Shown: in pieces, positions 9,182-18,538 of the stretch
Layout: the number at the start of each line of letters is the position of its first letter
How positions within the stretch are numbered: position 1 is the first letter of the stretch
Assembly (NCBI RefSeq): GCF_900114675.1
Contig: NZ_FOZM01000001.1
Coordinates: 124,001 to 188,000 of the forward strand
Length of the DNA stretch: 64,000 bases
Reading direction: 5' to 3'
Source: Yoonia litorea
Lineage (GTDB): Bacteria > Pseudomonadota > Alphaproteobacteria > Rhodobacterales > Rhodobacteraceae
Notes under the pieces: model-generated
The model's database searches: none
What the model was told of the DNA's origin: nothing
Seen by the model: the letters and a program-made list of their open reading frames with translations, nothing else
Made by a program: the position numbers and the translations under genes

Positions 9182-10387
9182 GTGTATTATGTCGCTGACA
9201 CGCAACGGCTGACAGCCGACGGGATCATCACCGAAAGCCAGGCCGCTGAGATCAAAGCACGCGCAAGAAGCGCTATGATTGCGCTTTGCGTCAATGTGCT
9301 GCTGATTGGCGGGATTATCGCAGCAACCCTTGGTCTTGTCTTGTTTTTGCGGACACCAATGGCGGTCGCACTTTGCGGTGGGCTTTTCCTTGTCAGTGGT
9401 CTGACGATTTTGAGTTTCACAGACAGCGTTTACCGCATGCTCGGGAACGCGAGCGCACTGATCGGTGCGGGCATGCTCATAGCAGGAAGCGGCTTTGAGA
9501 TTGCAAATCAAATGCGTGAGACCTCGGGTCCATGGCTGTTGCTGCTAGGTGCAGGCATTTCCGCCATTTTCTTCTGGCACTTTGTCGCGGGTCACGCCCA
9601 GCTTCGGTTTGCCTATGGCGCGGCACTGCTCATGGGAATGGTGATGCACATTGTCGGTCTTTATCTGGCAGCAGATCAGTTTGAACTGTCAGGCTGGCCC
9701 ATGCCGATCGTCAATCTTTACGCCACGCTTCTTCTCATCGGACTGGGCTTGCTCCTTGATCAGCGCTTCTTGACGGCTCTTTCAATCGTTCCCTTCGCCC
9801 AGATGCTGGATACAGGCACATACTATTTTCATGCGGCCTATGTCTTCTATTCGCCAGAACCAACGCTGTCGATCTTGCAGATGGCGGTCTTGATCGTCCT
9901 GTGTCTGTGGTGGATGAACGGCTCGGCTGCGCTGGTCAGACGACAAGCTGGCGTGCTGATGGTGATGGCATTCCTTGTGGCAAACCTCTGCGCGTTGGTT
10001 GGCAGTCTCTGGGGTGACGTGGTGGGCAGTCATATCTGGGGCCCGAGGGCAGATCGCAGTGCTTTCGAAGGCGATTGGGCCGCTTACCGGCAGGCTGTCG
10101 AAGCGTTTGAAGCGCGCGCGCTTGTGATCGGAGAAGGCGCTTTTGCAATCGGCTGGGCTCTGGCGCTCGGGGCAATCATTGCGTTTGCCGCGTTCAAAAA
10201 CCAGCGTGGGCTCTTTAACGCAGCAATGACCTTTGCCGGTATCCATGCCTATACACAAATGTTCGAGAGCTTCTACGACCAGCCGCTGGCCTATGTGGTC
10301 GGCGGGCTTGCAGCGATCCCGCTAGCGTTCGGACTGTGGCGGCTGAACAACGCGTGGTTCAGTCCGATTGAACCCGGCGGCACTTGA
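9182..10387 (+). CDS. Multi-spanning membrane protein, DUF2157-like
   Basis: A 401-residue protein with about ten to twelve hydrophobic helices after a short N-terminal soluble stretch (LTADGIITESQAAEIKARA) that resembles the entry to DUF2157 membrane proteins. No catalytic motif is visible and the function is unknown. The start is GTG 9182, preceded by a purine-rich GGAGAGGAG stretch about 8 bases upstream. It lies 60 bp after the YcaQ-like gene and ends at a bidirectional terminator. The family assignment is tentative. Confidence 0.6.
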   Translation: MYYVADTQRLTADGIITESQAAEIKARARSAMIALCVNVLLIGGIIAATLGLVLFLRTPMAVALCGGLFLVSGLTILSFTDSVYRMLGNASALIGAGMLIAGSGFEIANQMRETSGPWLLLLGAGISAIFFWHFVAGHAQLRFAYGAALLMGMVMHIVGLYLAADQFELSGWPMPIVNLYATLLLIGLGLLLDQRFLTALSIVPFAQMLDTGTYYFHAAYVFYSPEPTLSILQMAVLIVLCLWWMNGSAALVRRQAGVLMVMAFLVANLCALVGSLWGDVVGSHIWGPRADRSAFEGDWAAYRQAVEAFEARALVIGEGAFAIGWALALGAIIAFAAFKNQRGLFNAAMTFAGIHAYTQMFESFYDQPLAYVVGGLAAIPLAFGLWRLNNAWFSPIEPGGT

Positions 10388-10415
10388 AAAAGGGCGGAGC
10401 AGTCCCGCCCTTTTT
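10387..10415. terminator. Bidirectional rho-independent terminator
   Basis: AAAAAGGGCGG (10387-10397) pairs with CCGCCCTTTTT (10405-10415) around a 7-base loop. The A-run and T-run on the two sides let it serve both the rightward membrane-protein gene and the leftward dapA. Confidence 0.9.
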
Positions 10416-10423
10416 GCAATTGA

Positions 10424-11296
10424 TTAGTTCAGGAGACCCGCGTGGACCATTGCGAGGCGAATTTTTTCCTTGGTCGCGTCGGTGAGCGGGGTCAGGGGTG
10501 ACCGGACCTCATCGCTGCAAAGCCCCAAGAGTGACAGACCATACTTGGCACCTGCGACGCCCGGTTCTGTAAAGACCGCTTCGTGCAATGGCATCAGCCG
10601 GTCGAGCTGGGTCAGTGCGGATGCAAAGTCGCCTGACAGCGTCGTTTCCTGAAACGCGGCAAGCAGCTTCGGCGCGATGTTGGCGGTGACAGAGATACAC
10701 CCTTGACCGCCATGCGCGTTGAATCCGAGTGCGGTGGCGTCTTCTCCGGACAGCTGGACAAAATCGGTACCGCAACGTTGTCGTGTCGCCGGCACGCGGG
10801 ACAGGTCCGCTGTTGCATCCTTCACACCGACAATCATTTCGTGTTTTGCAAGCTCCGCCATCGTGTCTGGCGTCATATCAATGACTGAACGCGGCGGGAT
10901 ATTGTAAATAATGATCGGCAATCCACAGTCGGCCGCCGCCGTGAAATGCGCAATCAAGCCACGCTGGGTAGGCTTGTTGTAGTATGGCGTCACAACCAGT
11001 GCAGCGTCGGCACCAGCAGCCTTTGCAGCGCTCACCAGTCGCACCGTCTCAGCGGTGTTGTTTGAACCAGCGCCCGCAATGACCGGAATGCGACCGTTCG
11101 CTTCAGCAATCACAGTTTCGACCACGAGGTCGTGCTCTTCATGGCTCAAGGTCGGGCTTTCGCCGGTCGTGCCAACAGGTACAAGCCCGTGGCTGCCTTG
11201 CTCGATATGCCAGTTCACAAGTTTTTTGAGCGCGGCAACATCGACTTGGCCGTTCGTAAACGGCGTGACGAGAGCGGGGAGAGATCCCTTGAACAT
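10424..11296 (-). CDS. dapA: 4-hydroxy-tetrahydrodipicolinate synthase
   Basis: A cytosolic aldolase-class enzyme condensing pyruvate with aspartate semialdehyde in lysine and meso-diaminopimelate synthesis. At 290 residues it has the family length and starts with [13 protein letters not shown]. Conserved points are [10 protein letters not shown] (around 43-52), the tyrosine motif [12 protein letters not shown] (about 131-142) and the Schiff-base lysine in [10 protein letters not shown] (about residue 162). ATG 11296 is chosen over a longer reading because it gives the standard N terminus. A divergent promoter region of about 190 bp separates it from slt. Confidence 0.96.
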   Translation of the reverse strand: MFKGSLPALVTPFTNGQVDVAALKKLVNWHIEQGSHGLVPVGTTGESPTLSHEEHDLVVETVIAEANGRIPVIAGAGSNNTAETVRLVSAAKAAGADAALVVTPYYNKPTQRGLIAHFTAAADCGLPIIIYNIPPRSVIDMTPDTMAELAKHEMIVGVKDATADLSRVPATRQRCGTDFVQLSGEDATALGFNAHGGQGCISVTANIAPKLLAAFQETTLSGDFASALTQLDRLMPLHEAVFTEPGVAGAKYGLSLLGLCSDEVRSPLTPLTDATKEKIRLAMVHAGLLN

Positions 11297-11488
11297 GGCA
11301 CGCTTCCTTTGTGTTGCTGGCCCCAATCGGCCATTTGAAAATCGCGCGGACACTAGGGCGCAAACGCAAATCCTACAAGCCCCTGTCTTTGTCCGGTTTC
11401 AGTCAGGATTCCGCCGACCGACAGGATTGTGAGTTGCTACTCGGACCCGTCCCGCTACCTTGAGAGGCAAACCAAATATGAGCAGGCT

Positions 11489-13495
11489 ATGAGAATCTTC
11501 GGACTTTTTGTCCTCGGCTTTGTCGTGTCGACAGCCGCAGGGGCACAGACAGTTTCACAAAGTAGCATCGCAGCGATTTCGGCTGCCGATGACGGCTGGG
11601 ACGTGGCCTATGAACGCGCGGCGAGCGCTGACCCCATCACCCGAGATGTTCTTGATTGGCTCCGACTCAGAGCCGGTGACGCGCCATTTGCCGAATATCA
11701 GGCGTTTCTCGCGGCGAAGCCAGATTGGCCAGGACACAGTCAGATCCGTGCCGCCTCTGAGCGCGCGATAGGCGAGGCGCAGAATGCCGCAGACGTTATC
11801 GCATGGTTTGCTGACGACAAGCCGCGGACCGGTGAAGGGGCTGCAAGGCTGGCGCAGGCGTATTTCGCCATGGGTAATGATGATGCGGCACGTGCCGTTC
11901 TTCGCGAGGCGTGGATCAATCTCCGCCTGTCGGAAAGCGGCCACGATGCCATGGTACAGGCTTTCGGCACGCTCTTGGAGCCTTGGCACGGTGCCCGCGT
12001 CGATGAATTGCTCTGGCGGTCACGGGTGCCAGAAACGCAGCGTATGTTGCCCCTGCTTGGCGATGACCTTCGGGCGCTGACCGAAGCAAGGATTGGCTAC
12101 GTGACACGCGCCGGCGATCTTGTTGAGCGGGTCGGCAAGGTGCCGGAAGCTTTGCGACAAACGGCTGGCTTCGCGTATGACCGATACTCATGGCTTGCTG
12201 GACGCGGCGAATGGAGCGAAGCCGTTGCGATGTTACTGGAACGGTCCACGAGCGCAGAGGCTATGGGTGAGCCTTTCAGATGGTCAGGATGGCGACGCGT
12301 GCTGGCGCGTTGGGAAATGCGCGAAGGCAGGGCCACGCAGGCCTATCGCCTCGCATCTCAGCATTTTCTGCAAGACGGTACCAGCTTTACTGATCTGGAA
12401 TGGTTGGCGGGCTATATTGCCCTGACGTATCTTGGTGATCCCGACGCGGCGCGGCAGCATTTTGAAGCGGCGCTTGCTGCATCAAACAGCCCTATTTCGC
12501 TGGGACGCATGCATTATTGGCTCGGGCGCACCTATGAAACCAAAGGAAATCTGGATGAGGCTGTCAGAGCGTATCGTGCTGCAGCAGATCACCAGACTGG
12601 CTTCTATGGCCTACTCGCATCCGAAAAGATTGGTCGCCCGCTTGATCCCGCTTTGGCAGGCGCCGAAATTGACTGGCGTGGCGCATCTGTCTTTGACGAC
12701 GAGATCGTCCGAGCAGCGCTGATCCTCTTGGCGGGCGGCGAAAGAGGGGCCGCCGTCACCTTTTTCGCGCATTTGGGTCGCACGCTTGATGCCGAAAGCA
12801 TCGGGCAGCTTGGCGCATACCTCAGTGAGATTGACGAGGAGTATTACACCCTGCTTTTGGCGAAGACTGCTGTCACACGGGGCATTCTGATACCGACGAT
12901 CTATTTTCCGATTCACGATCTGGCTGAGATGGATTTGCCGGTTGATCCTGCACTGGCATTGTCGATCGCGCGCCGCGAAAGCGAGTTCAATACGACGATC
13001 GGTAGTCCGGTGGGCGCTTTGGGGCTGATGCAGGTTATGCCACGCACCGCAGAAGAGGTCGCCGGGAATTTGGGTCTGCCTTATTCGCGGTCGCGCCTGA
13101 CCGCTGACTGGCAGTATAACGCCCGTATTGGGTCAGCCTACCTTGCCTACCTCACCGAGGAATTTGGTCCGACCCCCGTGATGATCGCTGCTGGCTACAA
13201 TGCTGGCCCAAGCCGTCCGAAAACCTGGATGGCAGAACGTGGCGATCCGCGATTGCGCGAAATGGACGTGATCGACTGGATCGAACACATCCCTTTCCGC
13301 GAAACACGAAATTACGTCATGCGGGTAACTGAAAGCTTGCCGATCTATCAGGCGCGCCTGAGTGGACAAACCGGCTCCGTGCAATTCACGCGGTTGCTTC
13401 TGGGGGAGAAGCCCGTCTTGCGCCCCATCGCGAGGCCAGCGTCTTTGGAAGAAAATATCACTCAGGTTCGACCGACAGCACGCGCCGACAACTAG
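11489..13495 (+). CDS. slt: Soluble lytic murein transglycosylase (Slt70 type)
   Basis: A 668-residue periplasmic peptidoglycan lytic transglycosylase. The start at ATG 11489 gives a signal peptide (MRIFGLFVLGFVVSTAAGAQ) with probable cleavage after AGA; the long alpha-superhelical middle (TPR-like, roughly residues 60-460) is the ring-forming U/L domain, and the SLT catalytic domain lies around 480-640. The catalytic Glu is in LSIARRESEFNTTIGSPVGALG, followed by LMQVMPRTAEEV and AAGYNAGPSR, all standard SLT motifs. It overlaps the converging DMT transporter gene by four bases at their 3' ends. Confidence 0.93.
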   Translation: MRIFGLFVLGFVVSTAAGAQTVSQSSIAAISAADDGWDVAYERAASADPITRDVLDWLRLRAGDAPFAEYQAFLAAKPDWPGHSQIRAASERAIGEAQNAADVIAWFADDKPRTGEGAARLAQAYFAMGNDDAARAVLREAWINLRLSESGHDAMVQAFGTLLEPWHGARVDELLWRSRVPETQRMLPLLGDDLRALTEARIGYVTRAGDLVERVGKVPEALRQTAGFAYDRYSWLAGRGEWSEAVAMLLERSTSAEAMGEPFRWSGWRRVLARWEMREGRATQAYRLASQHFLQDGTSFTDLEWLAGYIALTYLGDPDAARQHFEAALAASNSPISLGRMHYWLGRTYETKGNLDEAVRAYRAAADHQTGFYGLLASEKIGRPLDPALAGAEIDWRGASVFDDEIVRAALILLAGGERGAAVTFFAHLGRTLDAESIGQLGAYLSEIDEEYYTLLLAKTAVTRGILIPTIYFPIHDLAEMDLPVDPALALSIARRESEFNTTIGSPVGALGLMQVMPRTAEEVAGNLGLPYSRSRLTADWQYNARIGSAYLAYLTEEFGPTPVMIAAGYNAGPSRPKTWMAERGDPRLREMDVIDWIEHIPFRETRNYVMRVTESLPIYQARLSGQTGSVQFTRLLLGEKPVLRPIARPASLEENITQVRPTARADN

Positions 13496-14355
13496 GCGGC
13501 TTTGCGCGAGCGTAGCAGCGTAAAGATACCTGCGCCCACGATAATTGCCGCGCCAAGCGCCACATTCGGGCGCAGTGTCTCACCCATCAGAAGGATGCCA
13601 ATAGCACTTGCGAAGACCAATTGCAGGTATGCGAAAGGTTGGACGGCGTTAGCCTCTGCCACCTCGTAGGTCTTGATCAGGAGCCAGTGGCCCGAAGCAC
13701 CCGTGACGCAAAGGGCAGCCATCCACCCCCAATCTCTGGCTGTCATTGGCTCCCAGTACCAAGCGCCGATGGCTGTCATCACGACAGCGCCAGAGACCCC
13801 CGTCCAGAAAAAGGAGGTCGCTGTGGTGTCCTTGCGCGCAGCATAGCGTGTCAAAAGACCATAGAGTGCGAACATCAACGCCGAAACAAGCGGTACAATG
13901 GCAGCAGGGGCGAAAACCGCCAAACCCGGCTGTAGGATGACCAGAACACCCACAAAGCCGATTCCGATGGCGACCCAGCGGCGCCAGCCAACCTTTTCAC
14001 CCAAGACAGGTCCGGAAAGCGCGGCAATCAACAGCGGATAGCACGCAAAGATCGCATGGCTTTCAACAAGGCCCAACAGGACGAAGGCACTGACCATCAC
14101 ACAAATTTCCAAGGCCAGCAAAGTGCCGCGGGTGATTTGCAACAGCGGTTGTGAGGTCGCGGCAGCAGCGCGAATAGACCCAGCTTGGCGTTTTGCGATC
14201 GCGATCACGAATGCTGCAAAAAACCAGTAGCGGATCATCACGATCATCAGGACGTTGTAGTTCTCGGCAAGATGCCGCGAAATCCCGTCCTGCACCGCAA
14301 AGACAAAGGTCGTTGCCGTCATCAACAGGATGCCTAGGCGCTGGTTATTCTGCAT
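13492..14355 (-). CDS. DMT-superfamily transporter (EamA family)
   Basis: A 287-residue inner-membrane protein with ten predicted helices in two EamA repeats (about residues 5-135 and 145-280), the architecture of drug/metabolite transporters. The substrate is not predictable. The second repeat begins near YGLLTRYAARKD and ends in the basic tail LLRSRKAA. Its start overlaps the end of mnmD by 11 bases, so the two are probably co-transcribed leftward. Confidence 0.85.
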   Translation of the reverse strand: MQNNQRLGILLMTATTFVFAVQDGISRHLAENYNVLMIVMIRYWFFAAFVIAIAKRQAGSIRAAAATSQPLLQITRGTLLALEICVMVSAFVLLGLVESHAIFACYPLLIAALSGPVLGEKVGWRRWVAIGIGFVGVLVILQPGLAVFAPAAIVPLVSALMFALYGLLTRYAARKDTTATSFFWTGVSGAVVMTAIGAWYWEPMTARDWGWMAALCVTGASGHWLLIKTYEVAEANAVQPFAYLQLVFASAIGILLMGETLRPNVALGAAIIVGAGIFTLLRSRKAA

Positions 14356-15025
14356 CGGGTCGCCTGGCGGTTGTCATGTGGCGTTTGCGGCCAAACCCTG
14401 CGCTGCGGGTGACATCGTAGCCTGCGTGTTCAAGTGCGCGCCTGACATGGCCTGCAGCGCTGTAGGTTGCAGCCGTCCCGCCTGCTTTTGTGTGTGCAAA
14501 GACCGCTTGCATCAGTTGAGGTTCCCAAAGTTCAGGGTTCTTCGCCGGAGAAAACCCGTCAAGGTACCACGCATCTGCTTCGCCGCGCCATGCAGGCACA
14601 GTTTCGCGCGCATCTCCTGTGACGACGTTTAGGGTCACATTCTCGGATAGGGCACCCGGTTCTGCCAGTGCCGGCCAGTTAAGCAATAGCCGATCAGCAT
14701 AGGGCGCAATTTCCGGGAAATGAGCCAGCGCCTTTGCCATTTCAGCCTCACGCATTGGGAAGGCTTCGAAAGAGGTAAATGTCAGATGCCCGTCTGCTCC
14801 TGACGTCTCCCACGCGTGCCAAGACACAAGAAAATTCAGACCAGTGCCGAAACCGAGCTCGGCAATGTGAAAGCCACCGGCAAAACGCGCGGGCAGGTCG
14901 TTGCCGTTCAGGAACACGTGTCGCGTCTCTGCCAGACCATTGTCCAGAGAGTAGTATGGATCATCGAAATTGCGTGCAATCGGAACGCCGTCGCGCCAGT
15001 CGATCGTTGCTCTCTGGTCTGTCAT
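14345..15025 (-). CDS. mnmD: tRNA 5-methylaminomethyl-2-thiouridine methyltransferase domain protein
   Basis: A 226-residue SAM-dependent methyltransferase equivalent to the MnmC2 half of E. coli MnmC; it methylates nm5(s2)U34 of tRNA to mnm5(s2)U. Recognisable are RNFDDPYYSLDNGLAETRHVFL near residues 18-39, the SAM loop ELGFGTGLNFL (about 57-67) and the catalytic-site block AWYLDGFSPAKNPELWEPQLM (about 151-171). The ATG at 15025 gives MTDQRATIDWRDG, the normal N terminus. In E. coli this domain is fused to an FAD oxidase; here the oxidase-like gene is separate and divergent, 47 bp away. Confidence 0.9.
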   Translation of the reverse strand: MTDQRATIDWRDGVPIARNFDDPYYSLDNGLAETRHVFLNGNDLPARFAGGFHIAELGFGTGLNFLVSWHAWETSGADGHLTFTSFEAFPMREAEMAKALAHFPEIAPYADRLLLNWPALAEPGALSENVTLNVVTGDARETVPAWRGEADAWYLDGFSPAKNPELWEPQLMQAVFAHTKAGGTAATYSAAGHVRRALEHAGYDVTRSAGFGRKRHMTTARRPDAE

Positions 15026-15072
15026 ACCCGCCTGCCTTAAGTCTGTTTCATCTTTGGGCGGAAGGAAAGAGA

Positions 15073-16077
15073 ATGGCAACGGCAGATATCACGGTGTTGG
15101 GGGCCGGAGTTTTTGGTCTTTCCGTCGCCTATGCCTGCGCACGGCGCGGCGCAGTCGTGCGTGTGATTGACCCTCATGGTGTCGCTGCCGGCGCGAGCGG
15201 TGGTTTGGTCGGCGCCTTGGCCCCGCATGTGCCAGAAAACTGGAACGACAAGAAAGCTTTCCAGTTTGAAAGCCTAATCATGGCCGAAGCATTTTGGGCA
15301 GAAGTGGGCCGCCTCGCAGGAGACGACACTGGATATCTGCGGTCCGGGCGGCTCCAACCGCTTGCCGATGAAAGAGCAGTTGCACTAGCGAGAGCAAGGG
15401 CCGAGGGCGCAAAAGAGCTGTGGCAAGGACGGGCCGTCTGGCAGGTTGTCCCCACAAGCGATGAGGATTGGATACCGCCATCTGCCACCGGCCTTGTTGT
15501 GCGTGATACGCTTTCGGCGTTGATACAGCCACGGCGCGCGACGAGGACCTTGGCAAAAGCTGTCATGGCGCTGGGCGCAGAAATAACGACAGACGCAGCA
15601 TGCGAAGGAAAAGTCGTTTGGGCGACGGGTTGGGACGGCATGAAAGAGGTTGGAGGCAATGGCGTGAAAGGGCAGGCGGCACTCTTGGACTTCGACGCTT
15701 CAGGCAAGCCCCAACTCTTTGCGGAAGCGCTTCACATCATCCCGCATCTTGATGGAACAGTGGCGGTCGGATCGACATCCGAGCGTGAGTTTGCATCACC
15801 TACCGCAACAGATTCCCAGCTTGAAGATGTCATTGCGCGGGTGAGAGATATCTTCCCCATCTTGTCTGATGCGCCAGTGATTGCCCGTTGGGCCGGCGTC
15901 AGGCCCCGCAGTAAGAGCCGCGCACCAGTGCTTGGAGCACACCCTCAAAAAGATGGCGAATTCATAGCAAACGGGGGATTCAAGATCGGATTTGGCATGG
16001 CCCCCAAAGTGGGTGAGGTCTTGGCGGATTTATTGCTTGATGGCGTGGATAGGATTCCCGAAGGATTTCGCGCTTGA
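15073..16077 (+). CDS. FAD-dependent oxidoreductase, MnmC1/DAO-like
   Basis: A 334-residue D-amino-acid-oxidase-fold flavoprotein. The N-terminal dinucleotide-binding motif is VLGAGVFGLSVAYACARRGA (about residues 8-27), and the C-terminal FAD block is GGFKIGFGMAPKVGEVLADLLLDG. Divergent placement against mnmD suggests it supplies the MnmC(o) function, removing the carboxymethyl group from cmnm5(s2)U34, which the fused E. coli enzyme does with one protein. That pairing is inference; a generic glycine oxidase or ThiO-type role remains possible. ATG 15073 follows GGAAGGAAAGAG. Confidence 0.75.
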   Translation: MATADITVLGAGVFGLSVAYACARRGAVVRVIDPHGVAAGASGGLVGALAPHVPENWNDKKAFQFESLIMAEAFWAEVGRLAGDDTGYLRSGRLQPLADERAVALARARAEGAKELWQGRAVWQVVPTSDEDWIPPSATGLVVRDTLSALIQPRRATRTLAKAVMALGAEITTDAACEGKVVWATGWDGMKEVGGNGVKGQAALLDFDASGKPQLFAEALHIIPHLDGTVAVGSTSEREFASPTATDSQLEDVIARVRDIFPILSDAPVIARWAGVRPRSKSRAPVLGAHPQKDGEFIANGGFKIGFGMAPKVGEVLADLLLDGVDRIPEGFRA

Positions 16078-16080
16078 TGT

Positions 16081-16752
16081 TTAGACTGCAGGCGCTTTAG
16101 CAAAAGGAAGATGCCCTGTTTTTATCCAGATATCAGCGCCCTGCGGACCCGCGACCAAGTTTAAAGCGTGTCCAACAGGCAAACGCAGCCAACTGTGCTT
16201 GCGCAAGGTGTCGCCACTCTCCTCAGCTTCTCCGCCAATGATCAACATTTCCGCGCCTCCCGCAGACAAATCTTGCACCTGAGCTCCGGCTTCAAGTCGA
16301 AAGAACCTGACAGTTTCGCGGGCATCCTCGTGAAGAAGGGAGTATTGCACGCCATCGGCCTCGGGGAGGAGACCATCTGCAAGATCACGCCGAAACTGCG
16401 TGCGGTCCTCCGGGTCGAACTGCCAGAGTTTGACAAAGATCGTGCAGCCGTTCTCTGCGCCGGGTGTGTGCGATGTCGTGGGTGGATTTCTCACATAGGT
16501 TCCAGCGGGGTAGTCGCCGTGTTCATCTTGAAAGACCCCTTCTAGAACAATGAATTCCTCGCCACCGTCATGCGTGTGTGCAGAAAATCGGCTTTCAGGG
16601 GCGTAGCGAACGATTGATGTTGCACGCGCGATTTCATCGCCGATGCGATCGAGCATCCTGCGCTCTACACCGGGAACCGGAGAGGCAGTCCATCGCAATT
16701 CGTCCGCATGCACAAGCACACGTTTCGTGAAGTCTGCGTTGAGTTCCATCAT
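16081..16752 (-). CDS. Cupin-domain protein, ChrR-like
   Basis: A 223-residue protein with two cupin-like halves. The first (about residues 45-115) has the metal-binding set [14 protein letters not shown] and a later His in TTSHTPG, as in the C-terminal cupin of anti-sigma factor ChrR; no N-terminal sigma-binding zinc domain is present, so an anti-sigma role is unlikely. It is the last gene of the pxpB-pxpC-pxpA operon, six bases after pxpA, and a role linked to 5-oxoproline or a related metabolite is inferred from that position only. Two consecutive ATG codons (16752, 16749) could start it. Confidence 0.75.
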   Translation of the reverse strand: MMELNADFTKRVLVHADELRWTASPVPGVERRMLDRIGDEIARATSIVRYAPESRFSAHTHDGGEEFIVLEGVFQDEHGDYPAGTYVRNPPTTSHTPGAENGCTIFVKLWQFDPEDRTQFRRDLADGLLPEADGVQYSLLHEDARETVRFFRLEAGAQVQDLSAGGAEMLIIGGEAEESGDTLRKHSWLRLPVGHALNLVAGPQGADIWIKTGHLPFAKAPAV

Positions 16753-16758
16753 CCCTCG

Positions 16759-17517
16759 CTAGAGTTTTGCAATGCGAATACCTTCGGCTTCAAGGTGCGT
16801 CCGAACGCCCCTCGCCATCTTAACGGCTCCCGGCGTATCCCCATGTAAACAGATGGTATCAATCTGGCATGGGATATGCTTGCCACTTTCGGAGATGATT
16901 GCCCCAGCCTTCAGCATCTGCGCAATGCGTGGGCCTGCTACCTGAGCATCATGGATCACAGCGCCGGGCAAACTGCGGTCCACCAACGTTGCATCGTCGT
17001 TGTAGGCCCGATCTGCGAAAATTTCGCCAGCCCAGCGGCAACCGAGGTCTTCCACAACGTCCTGCATCGCAGTGGCGGCAAGCACCATGATGACCAGATC
17101 GGGATCGACTGCGAGGGCGGCTGAGTAGCACGCCTTCGCCAGATCATGGTCAACAGCTGCCATGTTGGACAAAGCCCCGTGGAGTTTCAGGTGTCTGACA
17201 TGGCCGCCTGCACGTCGCGCCATGGCTTGAGCGGCCCCCAATTGATAAACGACCGCATTCGCTATCTCTGAGTGCGGCAAAGGAAGTTTTCTGCGACCAA
17301 AGCCCTTCAGATCGTCAAAACCCGGGTGTGCCCCGATACCTACGTCATGCGCGACTGCGTTGCTCATGGTTGCGTGCATCACATCGGGATCGCCCGCATG
17401 AAAGCCACACGCGATGTTGGCTGAGGTAACGATCTCCAGAAGGGCAGCATCGTCCCCCATGCGCCACCTACCGAAGCCCTCGCCCATGTCAGCGTTCAGA
17501 TCAACAGATTGGGCCAT
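16759..17517 (-). CDS. pxpA: 5-oxoprolinase subunit A (LamB/YcsF family)
   Basis: A 252-residue subunit of the prokaryotic ATP-dependent 5-oxoprolinase, which with PxpB and PxpC opens 5-oxoproline to glutamate. The family N terminus is clear (VDLNADMGEGFGRW), followed by SANIACGFHAGDP and the C-terminal ICLHGDTPGAVKMA. It lies directly downstream of pxpC in the same direction, with one base between stop and start, so the three subunits are a single operon. 5-Oxoproline forms spontaneously from glutamine and from peptide N termini, which explains a housekeeping need. Confidence 0.94.
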   Translation of the reverse strand: MAQSVDLNADMGEGFGRWRMGDDAALLEIVTSANIACGFHAGDPDVMHATMSNAVAHDVGIGAHPGFDDLKGFGRRKLPLPHSEIANAVVYQLGAAQAMARRAGGHVRHLKLHGALSNMAAVDHDLAKACYSAALAVDPDLVIMVLAATAMQDVVEDLGCRWAGEIFADRAYNDDATLVDRSLPGAVIHDAQVAGPRIAQMLKAGAIISESGKHIPCQIDTICLHGDTPGAVKMARGVRTHLEAEGIRIAKL

Positions 17518-17518
17518 C

Positions 17519-18538
17519 CTATACTCCTTCGAGGTCGTCGCCTGCCGTCGTGCCGCTGATCAATTGGTAGCTGGCCAAGTCGGCAATGTCATGGGGGTCG
17601 CGGATGCGCGGCTTACAGGCGGCGGAAAGCCGACGCAGCAAAACTGTGTCCGAAATGGCCGTCGCATCGGCGTCAGCGATGTCGATGAACCTGAACCGGA
17701 AGTGCGTGCCGGTCGTAGCCTGTGCGATCCTTGGCAGATCTTCAGGGATGACGCTTCCGATCCGCGGGTATCCCCCGATGGTCTGGCACTCTGCAAGAAG
17801 GATGTAAGGCACGCCCGACCCTGCAATCTGAATATCGCCCGGTACGATCAGATCTGAGACGAGGTTCAACCCGCCATCGACAGCAAATGCGTCGCCTTCA
17901 TAGCTCAACCGGACACCCTGACGGTTGCCGCGTTGGCTGCGAAGAAAATCCGTATTTGCAAATTGTTCAATTGTGGCGCGCGCGAAGAAGTCGGTCTGTG
18001 GGCCGGCCATCACGCGGATGACCCCGCCAGAAAACCGATCTTCTGTCTGCAGATGCGTGAATGGTGCGACCTTGCTTTGATCAGCTCCGATAGGAAGAAC
18101 GTCGCCACCCTGAAGCCTTCGACCAATCGCGGCTGTCAGATGAGTGGCGCGGCTGTCCATGACCGGTTCCGTTTGAATGCCACCGGCAACAGCGAGATAA
18201 CCGTAGACACCTTTCTTGGCCCCTCGGATCGTCAGCATTTCGCCCGCAGGCAGTACGTAAACGGTATTGGGCAAAACCGCCTCACCGCCAAGCGAGGCCG
18301 CCATCTCTGCGCCAGTCACAACAAAGCGCGTGTCATCGTCCGCTCTGAAATTGCCACCGTAGCCCATCATCTCGATGACTGCCGCATCGGCTGATGTGCC
18401 AAGCAGGGCCGCCGCCTCAAAGAGCGCCAGACGGTCTGCTGCACCACCCGTCGAAAGTCCGCATGCCTTCCATCCGGGGCGACCCAGATCCTGAACCGTC
18501 AATCCCGGACCAGCGTCTATGATGGAAAGGTTCGGCAC
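17519..18538 (-). CDS. pxpC: 5-oxoprolinase subunit C (KipA/AHS2 family)
   Basis: A 339-residue protein of the allophanate hydrolase subunit 2 (AHS2, biotin-dependent carboxyltransferase-like) family. Typical features are IIDAGPGLTVQDLGRPGWKACGLSTGGAADR at the N terminus (residues about 5-36), RVMAGPQTDFF in the middle, LAECQTIGGYPRIG near residues 250-265 and a C-terminal RLSAA segment. Together with PxpA and PxpB it forms the 5-oxoprolinase complex. The start at 18538 shares one base with the pxpB stop codon, consistent with coupled translation. Confidence 0.93.
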   Translation of the reverse strand: MPNLSIIDAGPGLTVQDLGRPGWKACGLSTGGAADRLALFEAAALLGTSADAAVIEMMGYGGNFRADDDTRFVVTGAEMAASLGGEAVLPNTVYVLPAGEMLTIRGAKKGVYGYLAVAGGIQTEPVMDSRATHLTAAIGRRLQGGDVLPIGADQSKVAPFTHLQTEDRFSGGVIRVMAGPQTDFFARATIEQFANTDFLRSQRGNRQGVRLSYEGDAFAVDGGLNLVSDLIVPGDIQIAGSGVPYILLAECQTIGGYPRIGSVIPEDLPRIAQATTGTHFRFRFIDIADADATAISDTVLLRRLSAACKPRIRDPHDIADLASYQLISGTTAGDDLEGV

